Below, one piece after another: positions 18,041 to 25,954 of a stretch of DNA of 64,000 nt. The translations under genes were made by a program, and so were the position numbers. The notes beneath the pieces are model-generated. The model saw nothing but the letters and a program-made list of their open reading frames with translations. It ran no database searches and was not told the DNA's origin. Each line of letters begins with the position of its first letter. Positions within the stretch are counted from its first letter, which is position 1. Source of the stretch: Actinomycetes bacterium (GTDB lineage Bacteria; Actinomycetota; Actinomycetes; Nanopelagicales; Nanopelagicaceae); the NCBI GenBank assembly GCA_014190015.1, contig BJFT01000004.1, positions 1-64,000 of the forward strand, written 5' to 3'.

Positions 18041-18056
18041 CCAGCCTTCGGGCTAG
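18041..18056 (-). terminator. Hairpin directly after pepA stop
   Basis: A six-base stem with one wobble pair (CTAGCC/GGCTGG, loop CGAA) begins at the pepA stop on the reverse strand. A second short hairpin (TAGGGC...GCCCTA, 18011-18035) follows. There is no T-run, so termination would be weak or factor-dependent. Confidence 0.35.
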
Positions 18057-19553
18057 TTACCGAATTATCGAATTTTCAACCAAGCGCAGAAGTGTGCGCA
18101 GTGCCACACCGGTACCACCAACGGGGGTATATCCATGTGGTGCGGATTCGTTATACGCCGGACCTGCAATGTCTAGATGGAGCCAAGGAACTTCAGGTTT
18201 GATGAAATCTTTTAAGAACAAACCAGCAACTAACATTCCACCCATACGTTCTCCGATGTTTGCTAAATCTGCAACTGGAGAATCTAGAGAGGCTCGTAAC
18301 TCTTGAGGTAGAGGCATTGGCCAAAATGCTTCGCCACTTTCGTTGGCAGCCGAAATAAATCGAGCGCTGAAATCTTCGTTGTTTGTCATTACTGCACTGG
18401 TGCGAGTGCCGAGTGCAACAACTTGTGCACCAGTCAGTGTGGCAACGTCAATTAGACCATCAAGTGATTTTGTTTCTTGGGCTTTCACAATCGCATCTGC
18501 GAGTACAAGCCGACCTTCTGCATCTGGGTTCAAAACTTCCACAGTCTTGCCACCATAGATGGTGATGACATCGCTCGGACGTGTTGCATTATCACTGACC
18601 ATATTTTCAGCAAGTGGCGCCCATGCATGAATTGTTACTGGCAATTTCAAAGACGCTATGGCAAGTATTGCGCCACAGACAGCGGCTGCTCCACTCATGT
18701 CTGACTTCATTGCTTCCATACCTGCGGCCGGTTTAAGTGCAAGACCACCTGTATCAAAGGTGATTCCCTTGCCCACAAAGGCAAAAGTGCGAAGTGATTT
18801 TTTTGGGGAGTAAGTAATGTGAAGAAGTCGGGGAGGGTTTGCTGAACCTTGACCAACTCCAATAATTCCGCCGTAGCCACCGCTCTTGAGTTGCTTCTCG
18901 TTCAAAATGCTTACCTTTAGTGAAGATGAAGATCCGCCCACTGCTTTCACGGCTGCAGAAATCTTTTTTGTAAATGAATCTGGTGTGAGATGTGATGGGG
19001 GAGTATTAATTAAATCTCGAACTAAGTGGGTGTACTGAGCAATTATCTGAGCTCGTTTTAAGGCGTTCTTTGCTTCAACTTTTTTAGAGAACTTAGAATG
19101 GATAGCAATTGATGCCAGAGGCAATTTTCGTTCTAATTTTGTGGATCCACGAAATTCGTCAAATGCGTATGCCCCTAAAGTGGCGCCTTCGGCGATAGCG
19201 GCAACGGATGCAATATCAGTTGCGGGTAAGGCAAATGTTGCTTCACTGCTTCCAGCAAGTGCCCGTGCAGCTGCGCCCGCTGCGCGACGAAGAGTTTCAT
19301 GAGAATAATTGTTGCTTGCGATGCCTAAACCTGTAAAAAGAATCAGTTTTGTTCGAGTTCCAGGAATCTTTATTACTTCATCACTCTTACCTGTTGCGCC
19401 AAGCTCCTTGAGTTGAGCGAGAAGAGTTCTAGTGTCAATAGTTACGGTTCCAGATTCGATAGTTAAAGCAGAAGCTTTGTTCGGGTTAAAAGCGAGCCCA
19501 AGAACTAGAACTCCATTTGTTACCGCACCATCGGTAAGTTTTAGCGAGGACAT
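18057..19553 (-). CDS. pepA: Leucyl aminopeptidase (M17)
   Basis: A 498-residue cytosolic metallo-exopeptidase removing N-terminal residues from peptides. The M17 signature NPDAEGRLVLADA is intact, as is the first metal/catalytic segment GKGITFDTGGLALKP (Lys and Asp ligands) followed by MKSDMSGAAAV. The start is ATG 19553 (MSSLKLTDG), preceded by a GGAGAAG ribosome site at close spacing; the longer upstream reading lacks one. It lies between the E2/E3 genes and gcvT as in mycobacteria. Confidence 0.95.
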   Translation of the reverse strand: MSSLKLTDGAVTNGVLVLGLAFNPNKASALTIESGTVTIDTRTLLAQLKELGATGKSDEVIKIPGTRTKLILFTGLGIASNNYSHETLRRAAGAAARALAGSSEATFALPATDIASVAAIAEGATLGAYAFDEFRGSTKLERKLPLASIAIHSKFSKKVEAKNALKRAQIIAQYTHLVRDLINTPPSHLTPDSFTKKISAAVKAVGGSSSSLKVSILNEKQLKSGGYGGIIGVGQGSANPPRLLHITYSPKKSLRTFAFVGKGITFDTGGLALKPAAGMEAMKSDMSGAAAVCGAILAIASLKLPVTIHAWAPLAENMVSDNATRPSDVITIYGGKTVEVLNPDAEGRLVLADAIVKAQETKSLDGLIDVATLTGAQVVALGTRTSAVMTNNEDFSARFISAANESGEAFWPMPLPQELRASLDSPVADLANIGERMGGMLVAGLFLKDFIKPEVPWLHLDIAGPAYNESAPHGYTPVGGTGVALRTLLRLVENSIIR

Positions 19554-19647
19554 GCTTCTCCTTTTTCTCGCGTGTGCCACTTGTCGGAACTCTCTAAGGC
19601 GCACAGGTTATCGGTTGTAGCAACTTTTGTTGTCCTGGGAGTAGGTT

Positions 19648-20742
19648 GTGATTGTGAAAAATTCGCCTCTCCATCAAAAGCACCTAGACCTTCAAGCCAA
19701 GATGGCAGATTTTGGTGGCTGGCTAATGCCAATTGAGTACCCCGCGGCAGGCGTTCTTGCCGAGCACTCTGCTGTACGAGAAAGAGTTGGACTATTCGAT
19801 GTTTCGCATTTAGGTAAAGCCAGTGTCAAAGGCCCAGGCGCTTTAGATTTTCTTAATGGAATTCTCACTAATGATTTAAACAGAATTTCCGATGGAATGG
19901 CGCAGTACACAATGTTGTGCAATGACAAAGGTGGGGTAATTGATGATCTCATTGCTTACCGAAATTCACCAGATGATATTTTCTTGGTACCAAATGCTTC
20001 AAACACATCTGATGTAGTTGCCGCTCTTAGTGCTCAAGTTATACCTGGTATTGAAATTAAGAATTTACATAATGAGTATGCAGTTCTCGCATTACAAGGT
20101 CCAGCAACTTCAAAAGTTCTAGAATCGCTAGGCATCTCTCCAACTATTGATTACATGAGCTTTACTCACGTACAAATTGCTCAGTGTGATGTAATTTTAT
20201 GTCGCACCGGATATACAGGTGAATTTGGATTTGAGTTATTACCTCGATGGAATGACGCAGAAAAAGTATGGGATGCACTTGTTAGCGCAATTCAACCTTT
20301 AGATGGTTTGGTCTGTGGATTGGGATCTAGAGATACGTTGCGCACGGAAATGGGATACCCATTGCATGGTCACGAACTCTCATTGGAAATTACTCCAGTT
20401 CAAGCGAGTGCTTCTTGGGCAGTGGGTTGGAAGAAAGAAAAATTTGCAGGAGATAGCGTTCTTCGTGGAGAAAGAACAAATGGTCCACGACGTTTCCTGC
20501 ACGGTTTGAAATCTCTCGATCGCGGAATCCCTCGTGCGGGAATGACTGTCAAAGATTCTGATGGAATTGATGTCGGCGTCGTAACTTCAGGAACATTTTC
20601 GCCAACGTTAAAAAACGGAATCGCATTAGCGCTCTTAGATTCCTCAGTGAATCTTGGAACCGTCGTTGTTATTGATGTACGTGGACGAGAGTCTCAAGCC
20701 GAAGTTGTCACTCTTCCCTTTGTTCAATCACACGTGCGATAG
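19648..20742 (+). CDS. gcvT: Glycine cleavage system aminomethyltransferase (T protein)
   Basis: A 364-residue tetrahydrofolate-dependent T protein that takes the aminomethyl group from lipoyl-H protein and releases ammonia and methylene-THF. Typical stretches are FGGWLMPIEYPAAG, VGLFDVSHLGK, QGPATSKVL, CRTGYTGEFGFELL and RDTLRTEMGYPLHGHE. The start is GTG 19648 with a GGGAG ribosome site (GTG 19654 is a close alternative). gcvP and gcvH are not in the window. It needs a lipoylated partner, tying it to lipA/lipB. Confidence 0.95.
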   Translation: MIVKNSPLHQKHLDLQAKMADFGGWLMPIEYPAAGVLAEHSAVRERVGLFDVSHLGKASVKGPGALDFLNGILTNDLNRISDGMAQYTMLCNDKGGVIDDLIAYRNSPDDIFLVPNASNTSDVVAALSAQVIPGIEIKNLHNEYAVLALQGPATSKVLESLGISPTIDYMSFTHVQIAQCDVILCRTGYTGEFGFELLPRWNDAEKVWDALVSAIQPLDGLVCGLGSRDTLRTEMGYPLHGHELSLEITPVQASASWAVGWKKEKFAGDSVLRGERTNGPRRFLHGLKSLDRGIPRAGMTVKDSDGIDVGVVTSGTFSPTLKNGIALALLDSSVNLGTVVVIDVRGRESQAEVVTLPFVQSHVR

Positions 20743-20755
20743 CGACGCCTTCGAA

Positions 20756-21292
20756 CTAAATGGTGTCTCCAGGTTTCACCTGTGGGTGTGGAGTACGAAG
20801 TCGACGCATTTGCGTTGAACGTAACCAGCCGTAAAGCCCTAGTCCCTTTGTAGCGGTGTCAGGGAAACGATTTCGAACTTCGCGCTTAATTTTGCGAGAA
20901 AGGAAGATTCCATCAACAACAGCCGCAAGAAGTACCGCGTACATCAATGCAATTCCACCAAATTGGAGTGCTTTAACCGGAAAAATTGAAAGTAGTAAAA
21001 CTACAAAAATAATCGGTAGGAAATATTCACCAATTGATTTACGTGAATCAACTAAGTTTCTTACATAACGTCTGGCTGGACCTCTATCGCGAGCTGGTAA
21101 TGCATTTTCATCCCCGCGTAAGTAAGCAATACGAGAAGCATTTCTAGCAGCACGAGATTGTTCACGTGCGCGCTTTTTTTCTTCCTTTGAAGAAGCTGGT
21201 GCTAGGGAAGAAACAATTCTTTTTGATTGCGCTTCTCTGCGCTTAGGCGTTGGTCGCCCTTTTTTTGAGGATGAATCATTTGAGGTAGGCAT
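20756..21292 (-). CDS. DUF3043 membrane protein
   Basis: A 178-residue protein: a long Lys/Arg/Ser-rich N-terminus (about residues 1-80), then two hydrophobic segments (about 95-140), then a basic tail including FPDTATKGLGLYGWLRS. It matches the actinobacterial DUF3043 family; function unknown. The start is ATG 21292, chosen because the reverse strand has TATAGT exactly 7 bases upstream and no ribosome site, i.e. a leaderless start whose -10 overlaps the nadA stop codon. The longer reading back to 21409 lies inside nadA. Confidence 0.82.
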   Translation of the reverse strand: MPTSNDSSSKKGRPTPKRREAQSKRIVSSLAPASSKEEKKRAREQSRAARNASRIAYLRGDENALPARDRGPARRYVRNLVDSRKSIGEYFLPIIFVVLLLSIFPVKALQFGGIALMYAVLLAAVVDGIFLSRKIKREVRNRFPDTATKGLGLYGWLRSTQMRRLRTPHPQVKPGDTI

Positions 21293-21299
21293 GGGTGTA

Positions 21300-21305
21300 A
21301 CTATA
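21300..21305 (-). promoter_or_regulatory. -10 element TATAGT inside the nadA 3' end
   Basis: TATAGT lies 7 bases before ATG 21292 on the reverse strand. It includes the nadA TAG stop (21301-21303), so the DUF3043 gene can be transcribed independently of nadA. Confidence 0.6.
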
Positions 21306-22458
21306 GAGCGAGCATTCTTTCGAGTGCGAGTTTTGAGTAGCGAGCTACATCCGGTGCCACGCGGATTTGATTGACAACGGTCCCCGAAACCAGTGATTCC
21401 ATCGCCCATACCAAGTGAGGTAGATCAATTCGGTTCATGGTGGAGCAGTAGCAGATGTCTTTATCGAGAAAATAGATTTCCTTATCAGGATTAGTTTGTG
21501 AAATGCGTTGGACCAAGTTCAGCTCGGTACCGATGGCCCATTTAGAACCAGCCGGAGAAGATTTTACAATTTGAATGATCTTTTCTGTCGAACCAATTTG
21601 GTCGGCTGCACTCACAACTTCATGAGTACATTCTGGGTGTACCAAAACCTTTACTCCGGCAACTCGTTTACGAATCTCATCGACACTCTCTATTGAGAAT
21701 CTTCCATGAACTGAGCAATGACCACGCCAGAGAATTACCTTGGCTTTTTTGATTTGTTCTTCAGTTAAACCGCCCATTGGTTTCCATGGATTCCAGAGCA
21801 CGCAGTCATCAAGAGTTAAACCCAAAGATAGAACAGCGGTGTTTCTACCCAGATGCTGGTCAGGTAAGAAAAGAATTTTTTCGCCTTGAGTAAACGCCCA
21901 CTTCATTGCTGCTTCTGCATTTGATGACGTACAAATTGTTCCGCCATGTTCGCCTGTAAATGACTTAATTGCAGCAGAAGAATTCATGTACGTAACTGGA
22001 ATGACTTTTTCTGCAACTCCGATACTTTGAAGTTCCGACCAACACTTTGCTACTTGATTAGCTGTTGCCATGTCAGCCATTGAGCAACCTGCTGCAAGAT
22101 CAGGAAGAATTACTCTTTGTTTATCGGATGTAAGGATGTCGGCGCTTTCTGCCATGAAGTGCACCCCACAGAAAATAATGTTTTCTACAGAACTTTGATT
22201 AGCTGCTTCTTGAGCCAACTTGAATGAATCACCAGTGATATCTGCGAATTCGATAACTTCGTTACGTTGATAGTGATGACCAAGGATTAGAACATCTGAG
22301 CCAAGTGCTTTGCGGGCTGCTCTGGCGCGAGCGACCAAGTCAGGATCACTGGCTGCAGGAAGTTGCCCATCGCAGGAGACGCCACGTTCGCTGGCAAGGT
22401 CACTGCCTTGTCCAAGTAGTAATAGATCACTCAGATTCACGATGACATTCTCTCTCAT
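21301..22458 (-). CDS. nadA: Quinolinate synthase
   Basis: A 385-residue [4Fe-4S] enzyme condensing iminoaspartate with dihydroxyacetone phosphate in NAD synthesis. Cys ligands are seen in FCGVHFMAESAD, HPECTHEVV and CYCSTMNR; GHHYQRNEV and AAGCSMADMA are family signatures. nadB and nadC, usually adjacent in actinobacteria, are not in this window. The start is either ATG 22458 or the in-frame GTG at 22440, which has a better-placed GAGAGAA ribosome site. It is divergent from erpA, another iron-sulfur gene, although that pairing may be coincidental. Confidence 0.95.
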   Translation of the reverse strand: MRENVIVNLSDLLLLGQGSDLASERGVSCDGQLPAASDPDLVARARAARKALGSDVLILGHHYQRNEVIEFADITGDSFKLAQEAANQSSVENIIFCGVHFMAESADILTSDKQRVILPDLAAGCSMADMATANQVAKCWSELQSIGVAEKVIPVTYMNSSAAIKSFTGEHGGTICTSSNAEAAMKWAFTQGEKILFLPDQHLGRNTAVLSLGLTLDDCVLWNPWKPMGGLTEEQIKKAKVILWRGHCSVHGRFSIESVDEIRKRVAGVKVLVHPECTHEVVSAADQIGSTEKIIQIVKSSPAGSKWAIGTELNLVQRISQTNPDKEIYFLDKDICYCSTMNRIDLPHLVWAMESLVSGTVVNQIRVAPDVARYSKLALERMLAL

Positions 22459-22495
22459 AATCAGTGTCCATGTCGCGCGGACTCCAACAGGTCGC

Positions 22496-22501
22496 TAGGC
22501 T
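22496..22501 (+). promoter_or_regulatory. -10 element TAGGCT for erpA
   Basis: TAGGCT is followed by a leader of about 20 bases with a GGGAGAG ribosome site before ATG 22528. This is the leadered use of the same hexamer. Confidence 0.5.
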
Positions 22502-22527
22502 TAGCACGTACTCGAAAGGGAGAGAAC

Positions 22528-22875
22528 ATGAGCACAGAGACAAGCACTACAGCAGGAATCCTTCTTACCGATAACGCGGCGTCAAAGGTTGCCGCACTAT
22601 TGGCGCAAGAAGGGCGCGATGATTTAAATCTTCGCGTTGCCGTACAACCTGGTGGATGCTCTGGCTTGAAATACCAACTCTATTTCGATGATCGTAATCT
22701 CGACGGAGATATTGTCCGCGAATTCGGTAACGTTAAAGTCATAACCGATAAAATGAGCGATCCTTATTTGTCTGGCGCAACAATTGACTTTGTGGACACA
22801 ATTGAGAAGCAAGGCTTCACAATTGATAATCCAAATGCTCAGGGCTCATGCGCCTGTGGCGATTCTTTTAACTAA
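22528..22875 (+). CDS. erpA: A-type iron-sulfur insertion protein (ErpA/IscA family)
   Basis: A 115-residue HesB/IscA-fold carrier that hands Fe-S clusters to apoproteins. The three cluster-binding Cys are conserved: GGCSGLKY (residue about 49) and the C-terminal GSCACGDSF pair. A strong GGGAGAG ribosome site is present. Likely clients encoded nearby are NadA and LipA, by inference. The erpA-adenosine kinase order is as in mycobacteria. Confidence 0.93.
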   Translation: MSTETSTTAGILLTDNAASKVAALLAQEGRDDLNLRVAVQPGGCSGLKYQLYFDDRNLDGDIVREFGNVKVITDKMSDPYLSGATIDFVDTIEKQGFTIDNPNAQGSCACGDSFN

Positions 22876-22888
22876 GCCATTCCCTAAC

Positions 22889-22894
22889 TAGTAT
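22889..22894 (+). promoter_or_regulatory. -10 element TAGTAT, leaderless start for the kinase at 22901
   Basis: TAGTAT is followed by 6 bases and then ATG 22901. There is no ribosome site in the 25 bases between erpA and this gene. Confidence 0.6.
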
Positions 22895-22900
22895 CACGCC

Positions 22901-23875
22901 ATGCGAATTGGTGTAGCTGGCTCTGTGGGTCTTGATCATTTAATGACCTTCTCTGGAAAATTCACAGATTCATTAGTGGCTGGTTCTCTAGAAAAAGTCT
23001 CACTTTCATTTTTAGTAGATGATCTAGAAGTGCGCCGCGGTGGATGTGCTGCAAATATCTGCTTCGGAATGGCAATGCTTGGAATCAACCCAATTTTGAT
23101 TGCAGCTGTTGGAAAAGATTGGGCAGATTACGAAGCATGGCTTTCACGTCACGGCGTGGATACATCTCATGTGTTAATTTCAAAAGAGCTATTTACCGCT
23201 CACTTCATGGTCACAACAGATACTGAACTCAATCAGATTGCTTCATTTTTTCCTGGCGCGATGAGCGAGGCAAGAAATATCGAATTAGATCCAATTATGG
23301 ACAAGACAGGAGTACTTGATCTGATTGTTATTTCACCTGATGATCCCGAAGCAATGATGCGACATAGCGAAGTTGCACGGGCACGTGGGATTGCTTTTGC
23401 CGCTGATCCTTCACAGCAGATGGCTCGCATGGAAGGAGAAGAAATCAAAACACTCATTGACGGAGCTGCATATTTATTCATGAATGAATATGAACTGGCA
23501 CTTGCTATTCAAAAAACTGGCTGGAGTGATGCCGAAATTCTCTCACGCGTTAAATATCGAGTTGTTACACAAGGTTCAAAAGGTGCTCGGATTGAATCAA
23601 AAGGTGGCGAACTAATAAAGATCCTCTGCCCGAAAGAGAAAGCCAAAATCGACCCAACGGGTGTTGGTGATTCGTTTCGATCTGGCTTCATAGCAGGTCT
23701 GGCTTGGGGACTATCTCACGAAAGATGTTTACAACTCGGAGCAATGATTGCCACCTACGTGATTGAAACTAAAGGCACCCAGGAGTATAGATTTACATCA
23801 GAACAATTCATCGAACGTTTCAAGAGCGCCTATGGAGATGTGGCATCCTCAGAAATTAGCGCGCATTTAAATTAG
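22901..23875 (+). CDS. adoK: PfkB-family kinase, probable adenosine kinase
   Basis: A 324-residue ribokinase-fold enzyme. The PfkB signatures are visible: RRGGCAANICFGMAMLG (about residues 45-61) and the C-terminal catalytic motif DPTGVGDSFRSGF with the base Asp. It matches the mycobacterial AdoK neighbourhood beside erpA, which favours adenosine over a sugar substrate; sequence alone would allow another nucleoside or carbohydrate. The start is leaderless. The stop interlocks with that of the TusA-like gene (TTAG, 23872-23875). Confidence 0.82.
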   Translation: MRIGVAGSVGLDHLMTFSGKFTDSLVAGSLEKVSLSFLVDDLEVRRGGCAANICFGMAMLGINPILIAAVGKDWADYEAWLSRHGVDTSHVLISKELFTAHFMVTTDTELNQIASFFPGAMSEARNIELDPIMDKTGVLDLIVISPDDPEAMMRHSEVARARGIAFAADPSQQMARMEGEEIKTLIDGAAYLFMNEYELALAIQKTGWSDAEILSRVKYRVVTQGSKGARIESKGGELIKILCPKEKAKIDPTGVGDSFRSGFIAGLAWGLSHERCLQLGAMIATYVIETKGTQEYRFTSEQFIERFKSAYGDVASSEISAHLN

Positions 23876-24078
23876 TTTTTCGTAATGAGAAACTTCTCAT
23901 CTTCAATTTTAGAAAATTTATTTCCTGTCATTCGAGACCAGGCGCTTAAATCAGGTTCCGTGGCTGGATCATCGGAATAGAGAGTTATTTGATCCCCACT
24001 ATTTAAAGTTGAAATTTGTTTTCCAAGTTCAATTATTGGCTGCGGGCAACGCAAGCCACGAGCATCAATGTTAATCAT
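23872..24078 (-). CDS. TusA-like sulfur carrier protein
   Basis: A 68-residue TusA/SirA-fold protein with the signature LRCPQPIIELGK carrying the persulfide-accepting Cys (about residue 11) in the CPxP motif. Its start overlaps the stop of the cysteine-desulfurase-like gene (ATGA), so the two are translated together. In some Actinobacteria I recall a single polypeptide joining these two domains at the same locus; here they are separate. A relay from the upstream protein to this carrier is the natural inference, but the donor lacks a normal PLP site (see that entry). Confidence 0.85.
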   Translation of the reverse strand: MINIDARGLRCPQPIIELGKQISTLNSGDQITLYSDDPATEPDLSAWSRMTGNKFSKIEDEKFLITKN

Positions 24079-25142
24079 GCTCGCAAACGCTCCACATTGT
24101 TTTTAACTGATGAAATTAAGCCATCGATTTCAGATTGTGTTGCATCAGGATGAATTGCTATTCGGATGTTTCCATGAGTTAAAACTCCCATTGCCGCCAA
24201 GACGTGGCTGGGTTCCAAGTTATCGGACGTGCACGCAGAACCGGAATCAACACTAAATCCATCACCTTGAATTCCACGTAAGAGTTCTTCGCCATTGCAA
24301 TTCAAAAAAGATGCGCTGAGTAAATGGGGCAGACTGGAATCTAATGAACCCGCAATGTCCACATCTGGGATCTGAGCAAAGGAATCTCGTAGTTGTGAGT
24401 TGAACTTGCGTGCACGCAAATTTGCTTCTTCGACTTCAGATGAAAAATTCTCAATCGCTACAGCACTTGCCAGCAAGAGAGGAAGAGATGCTTCAAAATT
24501 TGGATGGGCTGCATTGAGATGGGGAAGTGGATTGCTCCACTGTGATTTGTCTTTGATGACTAACAATCCAAGTTCACTCGGTCCGTACCAAGAGCGACTA
24601 TCAAAAATTGCCGTTGAATAATTGTTGATGCCTTGGACACGGATACCGCTTGCGGTTGCATCTAGGAAAATTCGGTCTGGATTAACACTACGGATGATTT
24701 CCTCGCACTCTTGGATTACTCCAGTCTCGGCATTAGCCACCGACAGAGCGAGAACTGAGTTGCGTGATTGTTGGTCGGGTGAAATAAGTTTTCCATCTAG
24801 AGCACTTGGTAGAACGTGATGAGAGCTTCGTGAAGCTATTGCAAAAATGTCTTTTCGATCCGTTGCTCCATGAACCAGGGTTAATGATTCTGTAAGTAAT
24901 CCTTGAAGACCCAAGTAGTACCCCAGGGTCATTGAAGAAAATGCAAAGATCGAGTCCACGGGAACTTTAAGTGAGGCTGCTATTGATTCGATAGCTTGGT
25001 TTTTCACCTGGTTGGCTTTAGATCCCGATTGTGAAAGCTTTCTGGGATCTGCCCACCCATTTTCGAAGGCGGCATGGAGAACCTCGAAAGCCTTTGGATG
25101 AAGAGGGCTTTCACTCTGGAAATTTCCTGTGACCCGTACCAC
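24075..25142 (-). CDS. Cysteine-desulfurase-like protein lacking the PLP lysine
   Basis: A 355-residue fold-type I aminotransferase class V protein of the NifS/IscS type. It keeps the catalytic-Cys loop (SVDSGSACTSDN, about residue 305), the pyridine-binding Asp (FLDATAS) and the NAETGVIQE segment. At the Schiff-base site, however, where relatives read S(G/A)HK..GP, this protein reads DSRSWYGP: the Lys is replaced by Ser. The EH-x-x-V His and the DA.Q Gln also look changed. PLP-dependent desulfuration therefore seems unlikely, although the gene is intact and coupled to a TusA-like gene. It is divergent from ctaC. The start is GTG or ATG near 25142; I did not find a clear ribosome site. Confidence 0.8.
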   Translation of the reverse strand: MVRVTGNFQSESPLHPKAFEVLHAAFENGWADPRKLSQSGSKANQVKNQAIESIAASLKVPVDSIFAFSSMTLGYYLGLQGLLTESLTLVHGATDRKDIFAIASRSSHHVLPSALDGKLISPDQQSRNSVLALSVANAETGVIQECEEIIRSVNPDRIFLDATASGIRVQGINNYSTAIFDSRSWYGPSELGLLVIKDKSQWSNPLPHLNAAHPNFEASLPLLLASAVAIENFSSEVEEANLRARKFNSQLRDSFAQIPDVDIAGSLDSSLPHLLSASFLNCNGEELLRGIQGDGFSVDSGSACTSDNLEPSHVLAAMGVLTHGNIRIAIHPDATQSEIDGLISSVKNNVERLRA

Positions 25143-25188
25143 CAGATGAACGCTACTGGCTGGTGAGTGTGTTTTGGAAATGCCCCAC

Positions 25189-25194
25189 TATTCT
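25189..25194 (+). promoter_or_regulatory. -10 element TATTCT, leaderless start for ctaC
   Basis: TATTCT is followed by 7 bases and then ATG 25202. There is no ribosome site. This supports ATG 25202 over an in-frame start 39 bases upstream. Confidence 0.65.
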
Positions 25195-25201
25195 TAAGCC
25201 T

Positions 25202-25954
25202 ATGTCCGCACGTATAAAGAGAGTTCTATCCCTAGCGGGGGTGCTGGTCCCGTCAACACTGTTTTTAACTAGTTGTTCAGAAGTCTCTGGACTTGGTTTT
25301 GATAAAGGCGTTAGCAGCGTTAACGATCAATCTCTTTCATTGTGGCAAGGTGCCTGGATTGCAGCAGGCGTTGTTGGCGTAATTACATTGATTCTTATTT
25401 TGTGGCCGGCATTTTTTCACCGCCTTAAGAAAGATTCACCGGAGTTTCCAAAACAAACGCAGTACAACGTTCCAGTAGAAATTCTTTACACAGTAATTCC
25501 ATTCCTTATCGTGGCCGTTCTTTTCGTCTATACCTTGAGAGCCCAAACAGAGATCACTGCCAAAACAACTGGCCCAGCGCATGAAATTTCTGTTGAAGGA
25601 ATTCAATGGTCATGGCAATTCGGATATGCAGAAGCCGGCCCTGATGCAGTAGTTACAGGAACTCCTGCGCAACCACCAACTTTGTATTTGCCACAAGGCG
25701 AAAAGGTTCGATTCACAATCACATCCAACGACGTTGTTCATGGTTTCTGGATTCCAGCTTTTATGATTCAAATGCAAAATCTTCCGGGAGTCACCAACAA
25801 ATTAGAGTTCACAGCTAACAAATTAGGAACATATCCGGGTCGCTGCAATATTTTGTGCGGGCGAAACCACACTCAAATGATTTTTACGGTCAAAGTTGTA
25901 ACTCCATCTGAATACCAGAACTACTTAGAAACCCTGAAGGTGAGCGCAGCATGA
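25202..25954 (+). CDS. ctaC: Cytochrome c oxidase subunit II
   Basis: A 250-residue membrane subunit carrying the CuA centre of the aa3 oxidase. The N-terminus has a lipoprotein-type signal with lipobox LTSC (about residue 26). Two membrane segments follow (about 49-70 and 90-112), then a cupredoxin domain with CuA ligands in [12 protein letters not shown] plus the upstream His of DVVHGFW. The aromatic WSWQFGY motif for electron entry is present. No fused cytochrome c domain is present. It overlaps ctaD by four bases (ATGA). Confidence 0.95.
   Translation: MSARIKRVLSLAGVLVPSTLFLTSCSEVSGLGFDKGVSSVNDQSLSLWQGAWIAAGVVGVITLILILWPAFFHRLKKDSPEFPKQTQYNVPVEILYTVIPFLIVAVLFVYTLRAQTEITAKTTGPAHEISVEGIQWSWQFGYAEAGPDAVVTGTPAQPPTLYLPQGEKVRFTITSNDVVHGFWIPAFMIQMQNLPGVTNKLEFTANKLGTYPGRCNILCGRNHTQMIFTVKVVTPSEYQNYLETLKVSAA

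Noticed and set aside
22420-22458. nadA as a leaderless gene
   Set aside because: No TAnnnT lies at 6-7 bases from ATG 22458; the alternative GTG 22440 with a ribosome site is at least as plausible, so no promoter is claimed.
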